DNA of 64,000 nucleotides, taken from Palsa-465 sp963800475. GTDB lineage: Bacteria > Actinomycetota > Thermoleophilia > Solirubrobacterales > Solirubrobacteraceae. The translations under genes and the position numbers were made by a program. Below are positions 23,721 to 32,471 of the stretch, one piece after another. Position 1 is the stretch's first letter, and each line of letters starts with the position of its first letter. The stretch is from positions 620,001-684,000 of the forward strand of contig CAWDAZ010000004.1 of assembly GCA_963800475.1 (NCBI GenBank), in the 5' to 3' direction. The notes under the pieces were generated by a model that saw only the letters and a program-made list of their open reading frames with translations, was not told where the DNA came from and did no database searches.

Positions 23721-25253
23721 ATGGCGATTCCGGACTGGCTCGATCCGCTGTACGACGCCGGGCAGCAGCGCGCGCTCGACGAGTGGGCGATCGGCGAGCT
23801 CGGAATCCCGGGTGTGGAGCTGATGGAGCGCGCGGGCGCCGGGCTCGCCGAGGTCGTGCAGCGGGTGACGCCGACCGGCTCGATCGTGGTCGTGTGCGGG
23901 AAGGGCAATAACGGCGGCGACGGATTCGTGTGCGCGCGGCTGCTGCGCCGGCTCGGACGCGAAGCTCGCGTGCTGCTGCTGGGTTCACCCGACGAGCTGC
24001 GGGGCGATGCGAGGACCAACTACGAGCGGCTCGAGGGCGCGCCGCCGGAGCCCTTCCAGGCCGCCGCGCTGGCAGGAGCCGCCGCGATCGTCGACGCGAT
24101 CCTGGGGACGGGCTTCGCGGGCGAGCCGCGTGACCCGGCAGCCGGCGCGATCGAGGCGATCAACCGCGCCGCCGTGGCCGAGGCGGCCGCGGTCGTCGCG
24201 TGCGACGTTCCGAGCGGGGTCGACGCCTCGACGGGCGAGGTCCACGGCGCGGCGGTCCGCGCGGACGCGACCGTCACCTTCCACGCGCCCAAGCCCGGGC
24301 TCTGGATCGCGCCCGGCAAGGCGCACACCGGCGAGGTCGAGGTGGTCGACATCGGGATCCCGGCGGGCGGGCCCGCCGACCCGCAGCTCGGGCTGATCGC
24401 GCAGCGGGTCACCGAGGCGATCCCGAGGCGGGGCAGGGAGTCGACGAAGTTCGCCGCCGGAAGCGTGATCGTGTGCGGCGGCTCGATCGGCCTGACGGGG
24501 GCGCCCTGCATGGCCTCCGAGGCCGCGATGCGCGCCGGAGCCGGGTATGTGACGGCGTTCGTGCCCGGCTCGCTGAATGTGATCTTCGAGTCGCGCCTGC
24601 TCGAGGTGATGACCGTGCCGCTGCCCGACAGCGACGGGTCGCTCGAGCCGGGCGGCGCCGGAGCGGTGATCAAGCGGGCCGACCGCGCCGGAGCGCTGGT
24701 GCTCGGACCGGGACTCGGTCGCCGCCCCGGAGCGTTCGAGCTGGCGCGAGCGCTCGCGCGCGACACGAGCACCGCGCTGCTGCTCGACGCCGACGGCCTC
24801 AACGCGCACGCCGGCCACCTGCAGGCGCTCGCCTCGCGCGCCGCCCCGACGGTGATCACCCCGCACGCGGGAGAGCTCGCGCGGCTGCTCGAGTCGGACA
24901 GCGAGGCGATCGACGCCCGCCGCCTCGACAGCGTGCGGACGGCGGCGGCGCGGGCCGGGGCGATCGTCGTGCTGAAGGGCGACGACACGCTTGTCGCCGA
25001 CCCCGACGGCCGCGTCGGCGTCAGCCGAGGAGGCGCGCCGGCGCTCGCGACGGCGGGCACCGGCGACGTGCTGTCAGGGGTCATTGGCGCCTATCTGGCG
25101 AAGCACATGGACCCGTTCGAGGCCGCGTGCGCGGCGGTGCTCGTGCACGCCACCGCGGGCCGGCTCGCCGCGCGCACGATCGGGACCGAGGGCGTGATCG
25201 CCGGCGATGTGATCGAGGCGCTGCCGCAGGCGCTCACCGCGGCACTGCGGTAG
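23721..25253 (+). CDS. nnrDE: Bifunctional NAD(P)H-hydrate epimerase / dehydratase
   Basis: Repairs damaged (hydrated) NADH and NADPH. 510 residues in two domains. The epimerase (about 1-215) has GVELMERAGAGLAEV, VCGKGNNGGDGFV and ACDVPSGVDASTG. The ADP/ATP-dependent dehydratase (about 235-510) has VVCGGSIGLTGAPCMAS-type start, LGPGLGR, LDADGLNAH, TPHAGELARLL and ATAGTGDVLSGVIGAYLA (nucleotide and catalytic Asp). Its stop overlaps alr by one nucleotide. Confidence 0.96.
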   Translation: MAIPDWLDPLYDAGQQRALDEWAIGELGIPGVELMERAGAGLAEVVQRVTPTGSIVVVCGKGNNGGDGFVCARLLRRLGREARVLLLGSPDELRGDARTNYERLEGAPPEPFQAAALAGAAAIVDAILGTGFAGEPRDPAAGAIEAINRAAVAEAAAVVACDVPSGVDASTGEVHGAAVRADATVTFHAPKPGLWIAPGKAHTGEVEVVDIGIPAGGPADPQLGLIAQRVTEAIPRRGRESTKFAAGSVIVCGGSIGLTGAPCMASEAAMRAGAGYVTAFVPGSLNVIFESRLLEVMTVPLPDSDGSLEPGGAGAVIKRADRAGALVLGPGLGRRPGAFELARALARDTSTALLLDADGLNAHAGHLQALASRAAPTVITPHAGELARLLESDSEAIDARRLDSVRTAAARAGAIVVLKGDDTLVADPDGRVGVSRGGAPALATAGTGDVLSGVIGAYLAKHMDPFEAACAAVLVHATAGRLAARTIGTEGVIAGDVIEALPQALTAALR

Positions 25254-26353
25254 TGGCCTTCCGAGCGCACGCGTGGATCGACCTCGACGCGATCGAGCGC
25301 AACGTGTCGCGGCTGTGCGGGGAGCTGTCGCCGGGGACCCGGATGTGTGCGGTCGTCAAGGCGAACGGCTACGGGCATGTCTCACTGTTCGCCGCGCAGG
25401 CGGCGCTGCGGGGCGGCGCCACGTGGCTGGCCGTCGCTGCCGCGAGCGAGGCGCTGTCGCTCGCCGCGCTGGAGGTGCCGATCCTGGTGATGGGCGCGGT
25501 CAGCGCCGAGGAGCTGGCGCGGCTTCCCGATTGCGCCGAGGTGGTCGCCTGGAGCGAGGAGTTCGTGAGGCTGCTCGGCGACCGGCCGACGCGCGTCCAC
25601 GTCAAGCTCGATACCGGCATGGGGCGCCTCGGCACGCGCGATCTGGACGCGGCGCTCGGGGTCGCGGAGTTGATCGAGAGCATGCCCGCGCTCGAGCTCG
25701 CGGGCGCGATGACGCACTTCGCGACCGCCGACGAGGATCCCGAGTTCGTCGCCGTGCAGCTCGAGCGCTTCGAGCCGTTCGTCGAGCGGCTGCGCGCGCG
25801 CCGGCCGGGGCTGATCGTGCATGCCGCCAACAGCGCCGCGACGCTGACCGCGCCGGCCAGCCACTACGACATGGTCCGCTGCGGGATCGCGATCTACGGC
25901 TGCGATCCGATGAACCGCGACCCCGATGACTGGGGGCTCGAAGCTGCGCTCCGGCTCGTCTCGTACGTCGCGGCGGTGAAGCCGGCGCGGATCGGGGACA
26001 GCGCCGGCTACGGCCGGCGGTTCGTAGCCGAACGCGACACGCAGATCGCGACGCTGCCGATCGGATACGGCGACGGAATCCGCCGCGCGCTCAGCAACAA
26101 CTGCGACGTGCTGATCAGCGGGCGACGCTACCCGCTCGTCGGCACGGTGAGCATGGACAACATCACCGTGGACCTCGGCCCCGACGCGGTCGTCAGGGTC
26201 GGCGAGCAGGCGACGATCATCGGCACCGACGGCGACGAGCGCCAGACCGCCGAGGACCTGGCAAGGCGGATCGGCACGATCAACTACGAGATCCTGTGCG
26301 GGCTCTCGAGCCGGGTGACGCGCGGGTCACACCGCGGCTGGGGGCCCGATTGA
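25253..26353 (+). CDS. alr: Alanine racemase
   Basis: PLP enzyme making D-alanine for peptidoglycan. 366 residues. Schiff-base lysine K36 is in AVVKANGYGH. The PLP-phosphate and C-terminal domains show VKLDTGMGRLGTR, MVRCGIAIYGCDP, GYGRRFVAERDTQIATLP with GYGDG, and VSMDNITVDLG. The catalytic tyrosine region is SAGYGRRF. GTG 25253 shares one base with the previous stop TAG. It overlaps cca by TTGA. Confidence 0.96.
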   Translation: MAFRAHAWIDLDAIERNVSRLCGELSPGTRMCAVVKANGYGHVSLFAAQAALRGGATWLAVAAASEALSLAALEVPILVMGAVSAEELARLPDCAEVVAWSEEFVRLLGDRPTRVHVKLDTGMGRLGTRDLDAALGVAELIESMPALELAGAMTHFATADEDPEFVAVQLERFEPFVERLRARRPGLIVHAANSAATLTAPASHYDMVRCGIAIYGCDPMNRDPDDWGLEAALRLVSYVAAVKPARIGDSAGYGRRFVAERDTQIATLPIGYGDGIRRALSNNCDVLISGRRYPLVGTVSMDNITVDLGPDAVVRVGEQATIIGTDGDERQTAEDLARRIGTINYEILCGLSSRVTRGSHRGWGPD

Positions 26354-27753
26354 CGAACCCGCTCGAGGTGCTCGCGGAGCTGGATCTGCCGGCCTGGGTG
26401 GTCGGCGGGGCGGTGCGCGATCGGCTGCTGGGACGCCCGACCACCGACTACGACGTCGCGCTCGAGGGCGACCCGGCGCCGGCGGCCAGGAGGCTCGCGC
26501 GGCGGGCCGGCGGCCATGCGTTCGAGCTTTCCGAGCAGTTCGGAGTGTGGAGGGTCGTCGCGCGTGACCGGAGCTGGCAGCTCGACCTGCTGCCGCTCGG
26601 TGGCCACTCGATCGAGGAGGATCTCGGGAAGCGCGACCTGACGATCAACGCGATCGCCGAGCCGGTCGGAGGCGGGTCGCCGATCGACCCGTTCGGCGGG
26701 GTGGCCGATCTGCACGAGCGGACGCTGCGGGTCGTCTCGGCCGACGCGTTCGCCCGGGATCCGCTGCGCACTCTGAGGTTGGCGCGGCTGTCCTCCGAGC
26801 TCGGGTTCGGTATCGAGCCGGCCACCCGCGCCGCGGCCGCGCGCAGCGCCTCCGGGCTGGGGGAGGTGGCCCCCGAGCGGACGTTCGCCGAGCTCCGGAG
26901 AGTGATCGCGTCCGACCGGGCGGTCACCGGGATCGAGCTGATCGGCGAGCTCGGGATCGCCGAGGCGGTGCTCCCGGAGCTGCTCGAGCTGCGCGGGATC
27001 GAGCAGAACCGCTTCCACCACCTGGACGTGTACGAGCACACGCTTGCGGTGCTGTCGGCGGCAGTGGAGCTCGAGCGCGATCCGGCCGCGGTGCTCGGCC
27101 CGCATGCCGCCGCGGTCGACGCGTACATGCGCGAGCCGCTCGCGAACGAGCTGACCCGCTGGCAGGCGCTCCGCTTCGGCGCGCTGCTGCATGACATCGC
27201 CAAGCCACAGACGCGCGGCGTGACCGCGGACGGCCACGTCACGTTCTTCGGGCACGATGCCGCGGGCGAGGAGACCGCCAGACGCGTACTCAGGCGCCTG
27301 CGGGCCAGCGAGCGGCTCGTCGAGTACGTCGCGGCGCTCGCGCGCCACCACCTGGATCTCGGATTCCTCGTCCACGAGCAGCCGCTCTCGCGGCGGGCGA
27401 TCTACCGGTACCTGCGACGCAGCGAGCCGGTTCCGGTCGACGTCACCGTGCTGAGCGTCGCCGATCGCCTCGCGACCCAGGGCGATCGCTCCGAGCAGGC
27501 GATCGCCAGGCATTTGGAGCTCGCCGGGCAGATGCTCGGCGAGGCGCTGCAGTGGGTCGCCGATCCGCCGCGCTCCCCGGTCCGCGGCGACGAGGTCGCT
27601 CGGGAGCTGGGAGTACGGCCGGGACCGGAGCTCGGCCGGATCCTGGCGGAGCTGGAGGAAGCGAGCTTCGCGGGGGAGATCGCAACCCATGAGGACGCGA
27701 TCGAGCTTGCGCGAGACCTGCTCCGGGACGGCTCGATAGGGTCCCGCCCGTGA
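26350..27753 (+). CDS. cca: tRNA nucleotidyltransferase / poly(A) polymerase family with HD domain
   Basis: 467 residues. The class II nucleotidyltransferase head shows WVVGGAVRDRLLGRPTTDYD with the catalytic D-x-D, then DLTINAIAEPV and RDPLRTLRLARLSSEL (RNA-binding neck). An HD hydrolase domain follows with LHDIAKPQTR and FGHDAAG. Most likely it is the CCA-adding enzyme, since CCA is not encoded by either tRNA gene in this window. It starts at TTG 26350 in a TTGA overlap with alr, and the conserved N-terminus begins right after. Confidence 0.9.
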   Translation: MTNPLEVLAELDLPAWVVGGAVRDRLLGRPTTDYDVALEGDPAPAARRLARRAGGHAFELSEQFGVWRVVARDRSWQLDLLPLGGHSIEEDLGKRDLTINAIAEPVGGGSPIDPFGGVADLHERTLRVVSADAFARDPLRTLRLARLSSELGFGIEPATRAAAARSASGLGEVAPERTFAELRRVIASDRAVTGIELIGELGIAEAVLPELLELRGIEQNRFHHLDVYEHTLAVLSAAVELERDPAAVLGPHAAAVDAYMREPLANELTRWQALRFGALLHDIAKPQTRGVTADGHVTFFGHDAAGEETARRVLRRLRASERLVEYVAALARHHLDLGFLVHEQPLSRRAIYRYLRRSEPVPVDVTVLSVADRLATQGDRSEQAIARHLELAGQMLGEALQWVADPPRSPVRGDEVARELGVRPGPELGRILAELEEASFAGEIATHEDAIELARDLLRDGSIGSRP

Positions 27754-28163
27754 GCGACCGCGACCCGGACTGCATCTTCTGCAAGATCATCGCGGGGGAG
27801 CTGCCCGCGAATTTCGTCGACGAGGACGAGCTGACGGTGACGTTCATGGACATCAACCCGGCGACTCGCGGGCACATGCTGACGGTGCCGCGACGGCACG
27901 CCCGTGATCTGCTCGAGGTCGGTCGCGAGGATCTCGAGGCTGTAGCGGTGGCCGCACAGCGGGCGGCTCGCAGAGCCAACGACCGGCTCGATGCGGACGG
28001 GGTCAATCTGCTCAACTCGTGTGGGGCGCGAGCGTGGCAGACCGTCTACCACTTCCACGTCCACGTCATCCCCCGCTACGACGGCGATCCGCTGCAGCTT
28101 CCGTGGACTCCAGCGCCCGGCGACATGGGCCAAATCGCAGCTGTAGCCGACCAACTTCGCTAA
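27750..28163 (+). CDS. HIT-family nucleotide hydrolase
   Basis: 137-residue histidine-triad protein. CIFCKIIAGELPANFV is at the N-terminus, DINPATRGHMLTVPRRHARD in the middle, and the catalytic triad HFHVHVIPRY near residue 105. It hydrolyses nucleoside phosphoramidates or similar adenylated compounds (family knowledge). GTG 27750 overlaps the cca stop, placing it last in the nnrDE-alr-cca transcript. Confidence 0.93.
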   Translation: MSDRDPDCIFCKIIAGELPANFVDEDELTVTFMDINPATRGHMLTVPRRHARDLLEVGREDLEAVAVAAQRAARRANDRLDADGVNLLNSCGARAWQTVYHFHVHVIPRYDGDPLQLPWTPAPGDMGQIAAVADQLR

Positions 28164-28246
28164 TCGCGACCCTGCTACGGTTCCCGCGTTAGTTGGGGTC
28201 CCGGAGCGATCCGGAGCGCCGAAAGCAGTAGTAGAAGGGGAAGTTC

Positions 28247-28450
28247 ATGGCAACTGGCACCGTCAAGTGGTTCAGCGACGACAAGGGCTTCGGGTTCATC
28301 ACGCCTGACGACGGAGCGCGTGACCTGTTCGTCCATTTCACCGGGATCGCCGGTGATGGCTACCGGTCGCTGGCCGAGGGGACGAAGGTCTCCTACGAGG
28401 CAGAAGAGGGCCCCAAGGGCCCCAAGGCCATCAACGTAACCAAGCTGTAA
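28247..28450 (+). CDS. Cold-shock protein (CspA family)
   Basis: 67-residue single-stranded nucleic-acid-binding OB fold. MATGTVKWFSDDKGFGFITP carries RNP1 (KGFGFI), and LFVHFTGI carries RNP2. The 83-nt gap before ATG has a possible -10 TACGGT at 28176-28181, giving a leader of about 60 nt unlike the leaderless genes around it. Long leaders are usual for csp genes. GAAGGGGAAG before the ATG is a good ribosome site. Confidence 0.95.
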   Translation: MATGTVKWFSDDKGFGFITPDDGARDLFVHFTGIAGDGYRSLAEGTKVSYEAEEGPKGPKAINVTKL

Positions 28451-28470
28451 GGCTCTCTACAACTGCGATC

Positions 28471-28486
28471 GGGGCGGCGGCGCCCC
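28471..28486 (+). terminator. Short GC hairpin after cold-shock gene
   Basis: Perfect 6-bp stem GGGGCG / CGCCCC with loop GCGG, 20 nt past the csp stop. No T-run follows, so intrinsic termination is only a possibility. A second CAACT...AGTTG stem lies at 28488-28507. Confidence 0.4.
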
Positions 28487-28513
28487 GCAACTGCCGCCGG
28501 GGAGTTGTGTTGA

Positions 28514-29245
28514 ATGGTTCGCATGAGACGAAACCCCTGGAAGCTAGCTGCGTTGCCGATTGCGGTCGGCGCCTTGGTGCCCGCGACCGCCGCGGCCGCG
28601 ACGATCGAGCTGGGCGTGACCAAGTCGCCGCTGGTGGCGCCGGTATGCCCGCCGAACGTGTCCTCGGCGCAGTGCACGATCGTGCTCACGCGCGTCACGG
28701 CGATCGAGACCCTGCGCGACGGCCTCGCGTACCCGACCAAGGTCACGAAGGCCGGCAAGATCGTCGCCTTCACGGTCGGCCTCTCGAAGCTCTCGAACAG
28801 CAGGTCGACGCAGAAGACCTACATCCACTTCCTCGATCAGACCTACGGCGGAACCGCGCAGGTGGCGGTCACCGTGCTGCGGCCGGTCGGCAAGCACCGG
28901 AGCTTCCGCTGGCAGGTCGTCGGGACGAGTAACTTCTTCCACGTGATCCCGTATCTGGGGTCGGTCGTCCAGCTGCCGCTCGACACGACGATCGAGGTCA
29001 AGCCGGGCGACGTGGTCGGGCTGAGCACGCCGACGTGGGCGCCGGTGCTGACGATCGACCAGCCGCCCAAGAAGTTCGCCTACCGCCAGAGCCGGAGTGC
29101 GAACTGCAACAACCCGCCGTCCTCGAGCCAGGCGCAGGTGACTCCGAACAGCACCGCGACCTACGGGTGCGACTATCCGGGTACGCGGGTCGAGTACACG
29201 GCCACCGAGGTCACCTACCCGAACGGCACGGCGCCGGTCCAGTAG
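28514..29245 (+). CDS. Secreted hypothetical protein
   Basis: 243 residues with a signal peptide (RRNPWKLAALPIAVGALVPA, cleavage likely after ATAAA). The mature part is beta-rich with four cysteines (VCPPNV, QCTIV, NCNNPP, YGCDYP) that could form two disulfides outside the cell. TTQ-like and Ser/Pro-rich stretches sit near the C-terminus. I do not recognise a family. Its stop abuts the stop of the convergent lipoprotein gene with no spacing. Confidence 0.75.
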   Translation: MVRMRRNPWKLAALPIAVGALVPATAAAATIELGVTKSPLVAPVCPPNVSSAQCTIVLTRVTAIETLRDGLAYPTKVTKAGKIVAFTVGLSKLSNSRSTQKTYIHFLDQTYGGTAQVAVTVLRPVGKHRSFRWQVVGTSNFFHVIPYLGSVVQLPLDTTIEVKPGDVVGLSTPTWAPVLTIDQPPKKFAYRQSRSANCNNPPSSSQAQVTPNSTATYGCDYPGTRVEYTATEVTYPNGTAPVQ

Positions 29246-29686
29246 CTAGCAGGCGCCCGGATTCTGCTGGCAGAAGGACTGGCTGAGCCCGGCGCCGCCC
29301 GAGCTCGAGTTCGACCCCGAGGAACCGCCGCCTCCGCCGGCCGTACCGCCGCCACCCGCGGCCGCGCCGCCCGTCGGGGCGGCCTGGCCGGAGCTCCCGC
29401 CGCCCGAGGAACCCGCCGAGCCGCCAGAGGAGCTCGACGAGCTCGAATTGCTCGATGACGGCGAGGCGGTCGTGTCGGTGGACGTCGTGGCGGTGCTCGT
29501 GGTGGACGTCGTGGCGGGCGGTAACTGCGCGCTCGCGGCGGTCCCGGTCGGAACCGTGAACGGCGGCGACCCGGAGGTGTTGGCGGAGGTCGACCCCCCG
29601 GCGCCGCAGCCCGCCAGCGCCGCGGCGACCACGACCGCGGCTGCGAGCGCAGGCAGCCGAGGCAGGCGATTGCGTTGCCAGATCAC
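29246..29686 (-). CDS. Low-complexity Ser/Gly-rich lipoprotein
   Basis: 146 residues. The N-terminus has a short basic region, a hydrophobic core and the lipobox LAGC (cysteine at about residue 26), so it should be lipid-anchored on the outer membrane face. The rest is Ser/Thr then Gly/Ser low complexity, ending in a short LSQSFCQQNPGAC tail with two cysteines. It has no enzymatic signature; a wall-spanning linker or surface tether is a guess. A zinc-ribbon gene precedes it by 10 nt on the same strand. Confidence 0.7.
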   Translation of the reverse strand: MIWQRNRLPRLPALAAAVVVAAALAGCGAGGSTSANTSGSPPFTVPTGTAASAQLPPATTSTTSTATTSTDTTASPSSSNSSSSSSSGGSAGSSGGGSSGQAAPTGGAAAGGGGTAGGGGGSSGSNSSSGGAGLSQSFCQQNPGAC

Positions 29687-29696
29687 GCCTGGAGCC

Positions 29697-29966
29697 TCAG
29701 CGCTCCAGCGGTTCCATCCGCCTGCCGCAGTGCGGGCAGTCGTTCAAGTCCCTCTGCGACAACTGGTCGCACCAGTTGCAGAAGCGCAGGTTCTGGACCG
29801 CCCACGGAAGCTCCGAGGAGGTCGGGGCGAGCGGCAGCAGCAGTGCCACGACCTCGAGCGGCTCGCCGGTGTCCCGGTCGTAGTAGATCCGGTCGGGCTC
29901 CGCCTCGACGACGATCTCCCGACCCGTGGACGGAGTCCGCATGCGGTACCTCTGGCGCGTCCTCAT
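29697..29966 (-). CDS. Small zinc-ribbon protein
   Basis: 89 residues ending with a CNWC...CPHCG ribbon (about residues 63-82). The N-terminal half is basic, then EIVVEAEPDRIYYDRDTGEPL. No known family is recognised. It is soluble. Spacing of 10 nt to the lipoprotein gene suggests cotranscription. It is divergent from the dihaem cytochrome gene. Confidence 0.7.
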   Translation of the reverse strand: MRTRQRYRMRTPSTGREIVVEAEPDRIYYDRDTGEPLEVVALLLPLAPTSSELPWAVQNLRFCNWCDQLSQRDLNDCPHCGRRMEPLER

Positions 29967-30046
29967 CCGCCCCGATGCTACCAGCGCCCCGGACGTTCCC
30001 GCGGCAGGGCACCGGCGCCTCGCGCTCGGATAGAGTGCCGCGTTCG

Positions 30047-30787
30047 ATGACGCTGAAAGCCCGCCGAAGCCTTGCGCTGGTGCCCGCGGCGCTGGTGCTC
30101 CTGGCCGTTGGAGGATGCGCCGTCAAGCACCCGACGGCCAACGTCGTCCAGGGCAAGGTGATGTTCGTCTCGAAGTGCGGGTCATGCCACACGCTCGCGC
30201 ACGCGAACACGACCGGGAGCGTCGGGCCGAACCTCGACGACGCGTTCCGGCGCGACCGCGCGGACGGCATCAAGACCACCTCGATCCAGGGGCTGGTGAG
30301 CTACTGGATCCAGTATCCGAACGCCAACCCCGACAGCGGTGCGGTGATGCCGGCGATGCTGTTCAAGGGTCAGCAGGCTGAGGACGTGGCCGCGTACGTC
30401 GCCCAGGTGGCCGCCAAGCCCGGCCAGGACACCGGTGCGCTGGCGACCGCGGTCCAGGCGGTCGTCCCGAACACTCCGGCGGCCGGCAAGGCCGTGTTCA
30501 CCGGCGTCGGCGGGTGCGGCTCTTGCCACACGCTGGCGGCGGCGGGCTCCAGCGGCACAGCCGGCCCGAACCTCGACCAGCGGCTGAAGAGCGACTGCGC
30601 GATCGCCGAGTCCAAGAAGGTCCGCGGCACGACGCTCGAGCAGTGCATCGAGACCGCGATCACGAAGCCGTACGCGTACCTGCCGTCCGGCTACTCGGCG
30701 GGCGTGATGCCGAACACCTTCTCGCAGACGCTCAGCCCCAGCCAGATCAAGGCGCTGGTCACCTTCCTCTCGAGCGTCACGAAGTAG
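30047..30787 (+). CDS. Dihaem c-type cytochrome lipoprotein
   Basis: 246 residues. The signal ends in VGGC (lipobox-like), so it is probably a lipoprotein on the outer face. Two haem sites of identical sequence CGSCHTLA lie at about residues 43-50 and 154-161, each followed by a distal methionine region (GAVMPAM and GVMPNTF). The second domain closely matches the C-terminal cytochrome domain of CtaC2 in the nearby oxidase cluster, including an extra cysteine pair (DCA...QCI). It probably feeds electrons to an oxidase. ATG 30047 starts it. Confidence 0.9.
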   Translation: MTLKARRSLALVPAALVLLAVGGCAVKHPTANVVQGKVMFVSKCGSCHTLAHANTTGSVGPNLDDAFRRDRADGIKTTSIQGLVSYWIQYPNANPDSGAVMPAMLFKGQQAEDVAAYVAQVAAKPGQDTGALATAVQAVVPNTPAAGKAVFTGVGGCGSCHTLAAAGSSGTAGPNLDQRLKSDCAIAESKKVRGTTLEQCIETAITKPYAYLPSGYSAGVMPNTFSQTLSPSQIKALVTFLSSVTK

Positions 30788-30864
30788 CACCGGCCTCACG
30801 AGCGGCGCTCCGGCGGTGCCCGGGCGCCGTCGGCGTCCAGATCGAGCGGCGCCAGGACAGCGCG

Positions 30865-31002
30865 CTACGAGACGGCGCGCACGATCAGCACCACCGCGAC
30901 GATCGCGGCGACCACCACGACCACCCACACCAGCACGCGAAACGCGTCCTGCTCGCTGCGAAGTGGGTCGAAGGTCGTGTCCGGCTCCGGCGCCCGGCGG
31001 GC
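30865..31002 (-). CDS. Possible 45-residue membrane peptide without a normal start
   Basis: Directly after the coxC stop an open frame encodes about 45 residues: PEPDTTFDPLRSEQDAFRVL, then a single Val/Ala/Ile-rich membrane helix ending VRAVS. The acidic head and helix resemble small oxidase-associated peptides. No ATG/GTG/TTG opens it: the first is GTG 30936, which would leave 23 residues. A non-canonical start, a -1 slip from coxC or a dead remnant are all possible. Confidence 0.35.
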   Translation of the reverse strand, partial: ARRAPEPDTTFDPLRSEQDAFRVLVWVVVVVAAIVAVVLIVRAVS

Positions 31003-31003
31003 C

Positions 31004-31603
31004 CTAGAGGACGTAGACCGCCGTGTAGACGATCACCCACATGATGTCCACGAAGTGCCAGTAGATCCCCGGCACCTCCATGCCCTCGTGGTGCTCGGGG
31101 GAGTAGTGGCCGCGGAACGAGCGGATCGAGACGATCGCGAGCGCGCACAGTCCGATGAACACGTGGGCTCCGTGCAGGCCGGTCAGCGAGTAGAAGATCG
31201 TGCCCTGAGCCGAGTCCTGCGGCGCGAAGCCGATGTGGATGTACTCGTTGATCTGAATCGTCAGGAACGTCAGGCCGAGCAGGAAGGTGGCCACCATTCC
31301 TGCCTTCAGGCCGAACCGATTGCCCTTCCTGATCGAGTGCAGCGCCCAGTGGATTGTCAGCGACGAGGACAGCAGGATCGCCGTGTTGACGCCGGCGACC
31401 GCCTCCGGGAGCTTCGTTCCGTGGGCCGGCCACGGGTCGTGCGTCACGACCCGGATGAAGAAGTAGGCCGTGAAGAACGCTCCGAAGATCATCACCTCGG
31501 AGATGATGAAAAGCAGCATCCCGAGCGTCGGCGCGGGGACGCGCGAGGACCGGTGCGCGGGCGGCGGACCGTGCTGCTCGTGAGCGATCGAGGCGGCTTC
31601 CAT
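31004..31603 (-). CDS. ctaE: Cytochrome c oxidase subunit III
   Basis: 199 residues with five membrane helices, the short bacterial form of subunit III. Motifs include MLLFIISEVMIFGAFFTAYF (with the conserved Glu), NTAILLSSSLTIHWALH, GLHGAHVFIGL and the C-terminal YWHFVDIMWVIVYTAVYVL. It is the only subunit III gene visible, so it may serve one or both of the two oxidases encoded here. A Usp-like gene lies 9 nt upstream on the same strand, then ctaD2. Confidence 0.94.
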   Translation of the reverse strand: MEAASIAHEQHGPPPAHRSSRVPAPTLGMLLFIISEVMIFGAFFTAYFFIRVVTHDPWPAHGTKLPEAVAGVNTAILLSSSLTIHWALHSIRKGNRFGLKAGMVATFLLGLTFLTIQINEYIHIGFAPQDSAQGTIFYSLTGLHGAHVFIGLCALAIVSIRSFRGHYSPEHHEGMEVPGIYWHFVDIMWVIVYTAVYVL

Positions 31604-31612
31604 GTGCTCTGA

Positions 31613-32452
31613 CTAACTCGCTGCCTTGGCCGCTTCGCGGTGGACCACGTGCTCGACCGGCTTGCCCGTCGCCTTCCGGACGCGCTCGATCAGGTCGGTG
31701 CGCATCCAGCCGGACTTGGTGTCCTCGAAGGTGGAGACCACGATGTCGTCGACGCGGAAGTACTGCAGCGCGTTGGTGATCGCCGTGAACGGGTCGGGAT
31801 CACCGATCATCCCCGCCGCGTTCAGCTCGGCGGCGTGCAGCCGTCCGAGTACCAGCTTCAGGCGTGTGCGCGCGCGTCGCGCCGCGTGGCCGTGGCCGCC
31901 CTCCTGCGGGATCACGACGATGAACAGGTGCTCGCGCGGATCGCGCTCGGCAGCCGCCTTCGCTTTCAGGGCCTCGAGCAGTTCGTCCCCGGACGCGGTC
32001 CGGTTGGCGACTGCGAGCGTGACGTGGAACGGGATCCCCTCGGCGTCGAGGTCGTTGACGATGTGCTGGACCGGTAGACCGGTCGCGGCGCGGACCCGCT
32101 CGATCAGGTCGTGGCGCAGCCACCCCGAGCGCGTCTCGGGATAGGTGGAGATCAGGATCTCGTCGGGGCGATACTCGTGGACTGCGTCGATCGTCGCGCT
32201 GTACGGATCCGGGTCGCCGACCTCGCCGACCGCCTGAACCCCCTCCGAGCGGAGGAACTCGAGCGCCAGGTCGACGCGCGCCTGCGCGGCGTCGTGGACC
32301 GAGTCCGCGTAGATCACGAGCCCGGCGCGGGGCCGGTTCTGCGGCACGCACAGGACGAACCGCACGTCGCCTTCCGACGCGCGGTTCTGCACAGCCTCGA
32401 CCAGCTCGCGCCCACCGAGCGTCTCGTTGGCGACTACCAGGATCGTCTTCAT
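31613..32452 (-). CDS. Tandem Usp-like nucleotide-binding fold protein in the oxidase operon
   Basis: 279 residues made of two similar halves of about 140. The first starts KTILVVANETLGGRELVEAV, the second FHVTLAVANRTASGDELLEAL. Each half ends with SGWLRHDLIERVRAATGLPV or SGWMRTDLIERVRKATGKPV. The alpha/beta pattern and GDPDP loop suggest a universal-stress-protein-like fold, but the classic Usp ATP motif is not obvious. It sits between ctaD2 and ctaE, so a role in oxidase regulation or stability is likely but unproven. Confidence 0.75.
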   Translation of the reverse strand: MKTILVVANETLGGRELVEAVQNRASEGDVRFVLCVPQNRPRAGLVIYADSVHDAAQARVDLALEFLRSEGVQAVGEVGDPDPYSATIDAVHEYRPDEILISTYPETRSGWLRHDLIERVRAATGLPVQHIVNDLDAEGIPFHVTLAVANRTASGDELLEALKAKAAAERDPREHLFIVVIPQEGGHGHAARRARTRLKLVLGRLHAAELNAAGMIGDPDPFTAITNALQYFRVDDIVVSTFEDTKSGWMRTDLIERVRKATGKPVEHVVHREAAKAAS

Positions 32453-32471
32453 CGGCGGCCGCCCTCGGTCC

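Noticed and set aside
23257..23988. Longer version of the SnoaL-like protein (about 243 residues)
   Set aside because: The extra N-terminal part is Arg/Ser-rich, antisense to nnrDE, and upstream of the predicted promoter.
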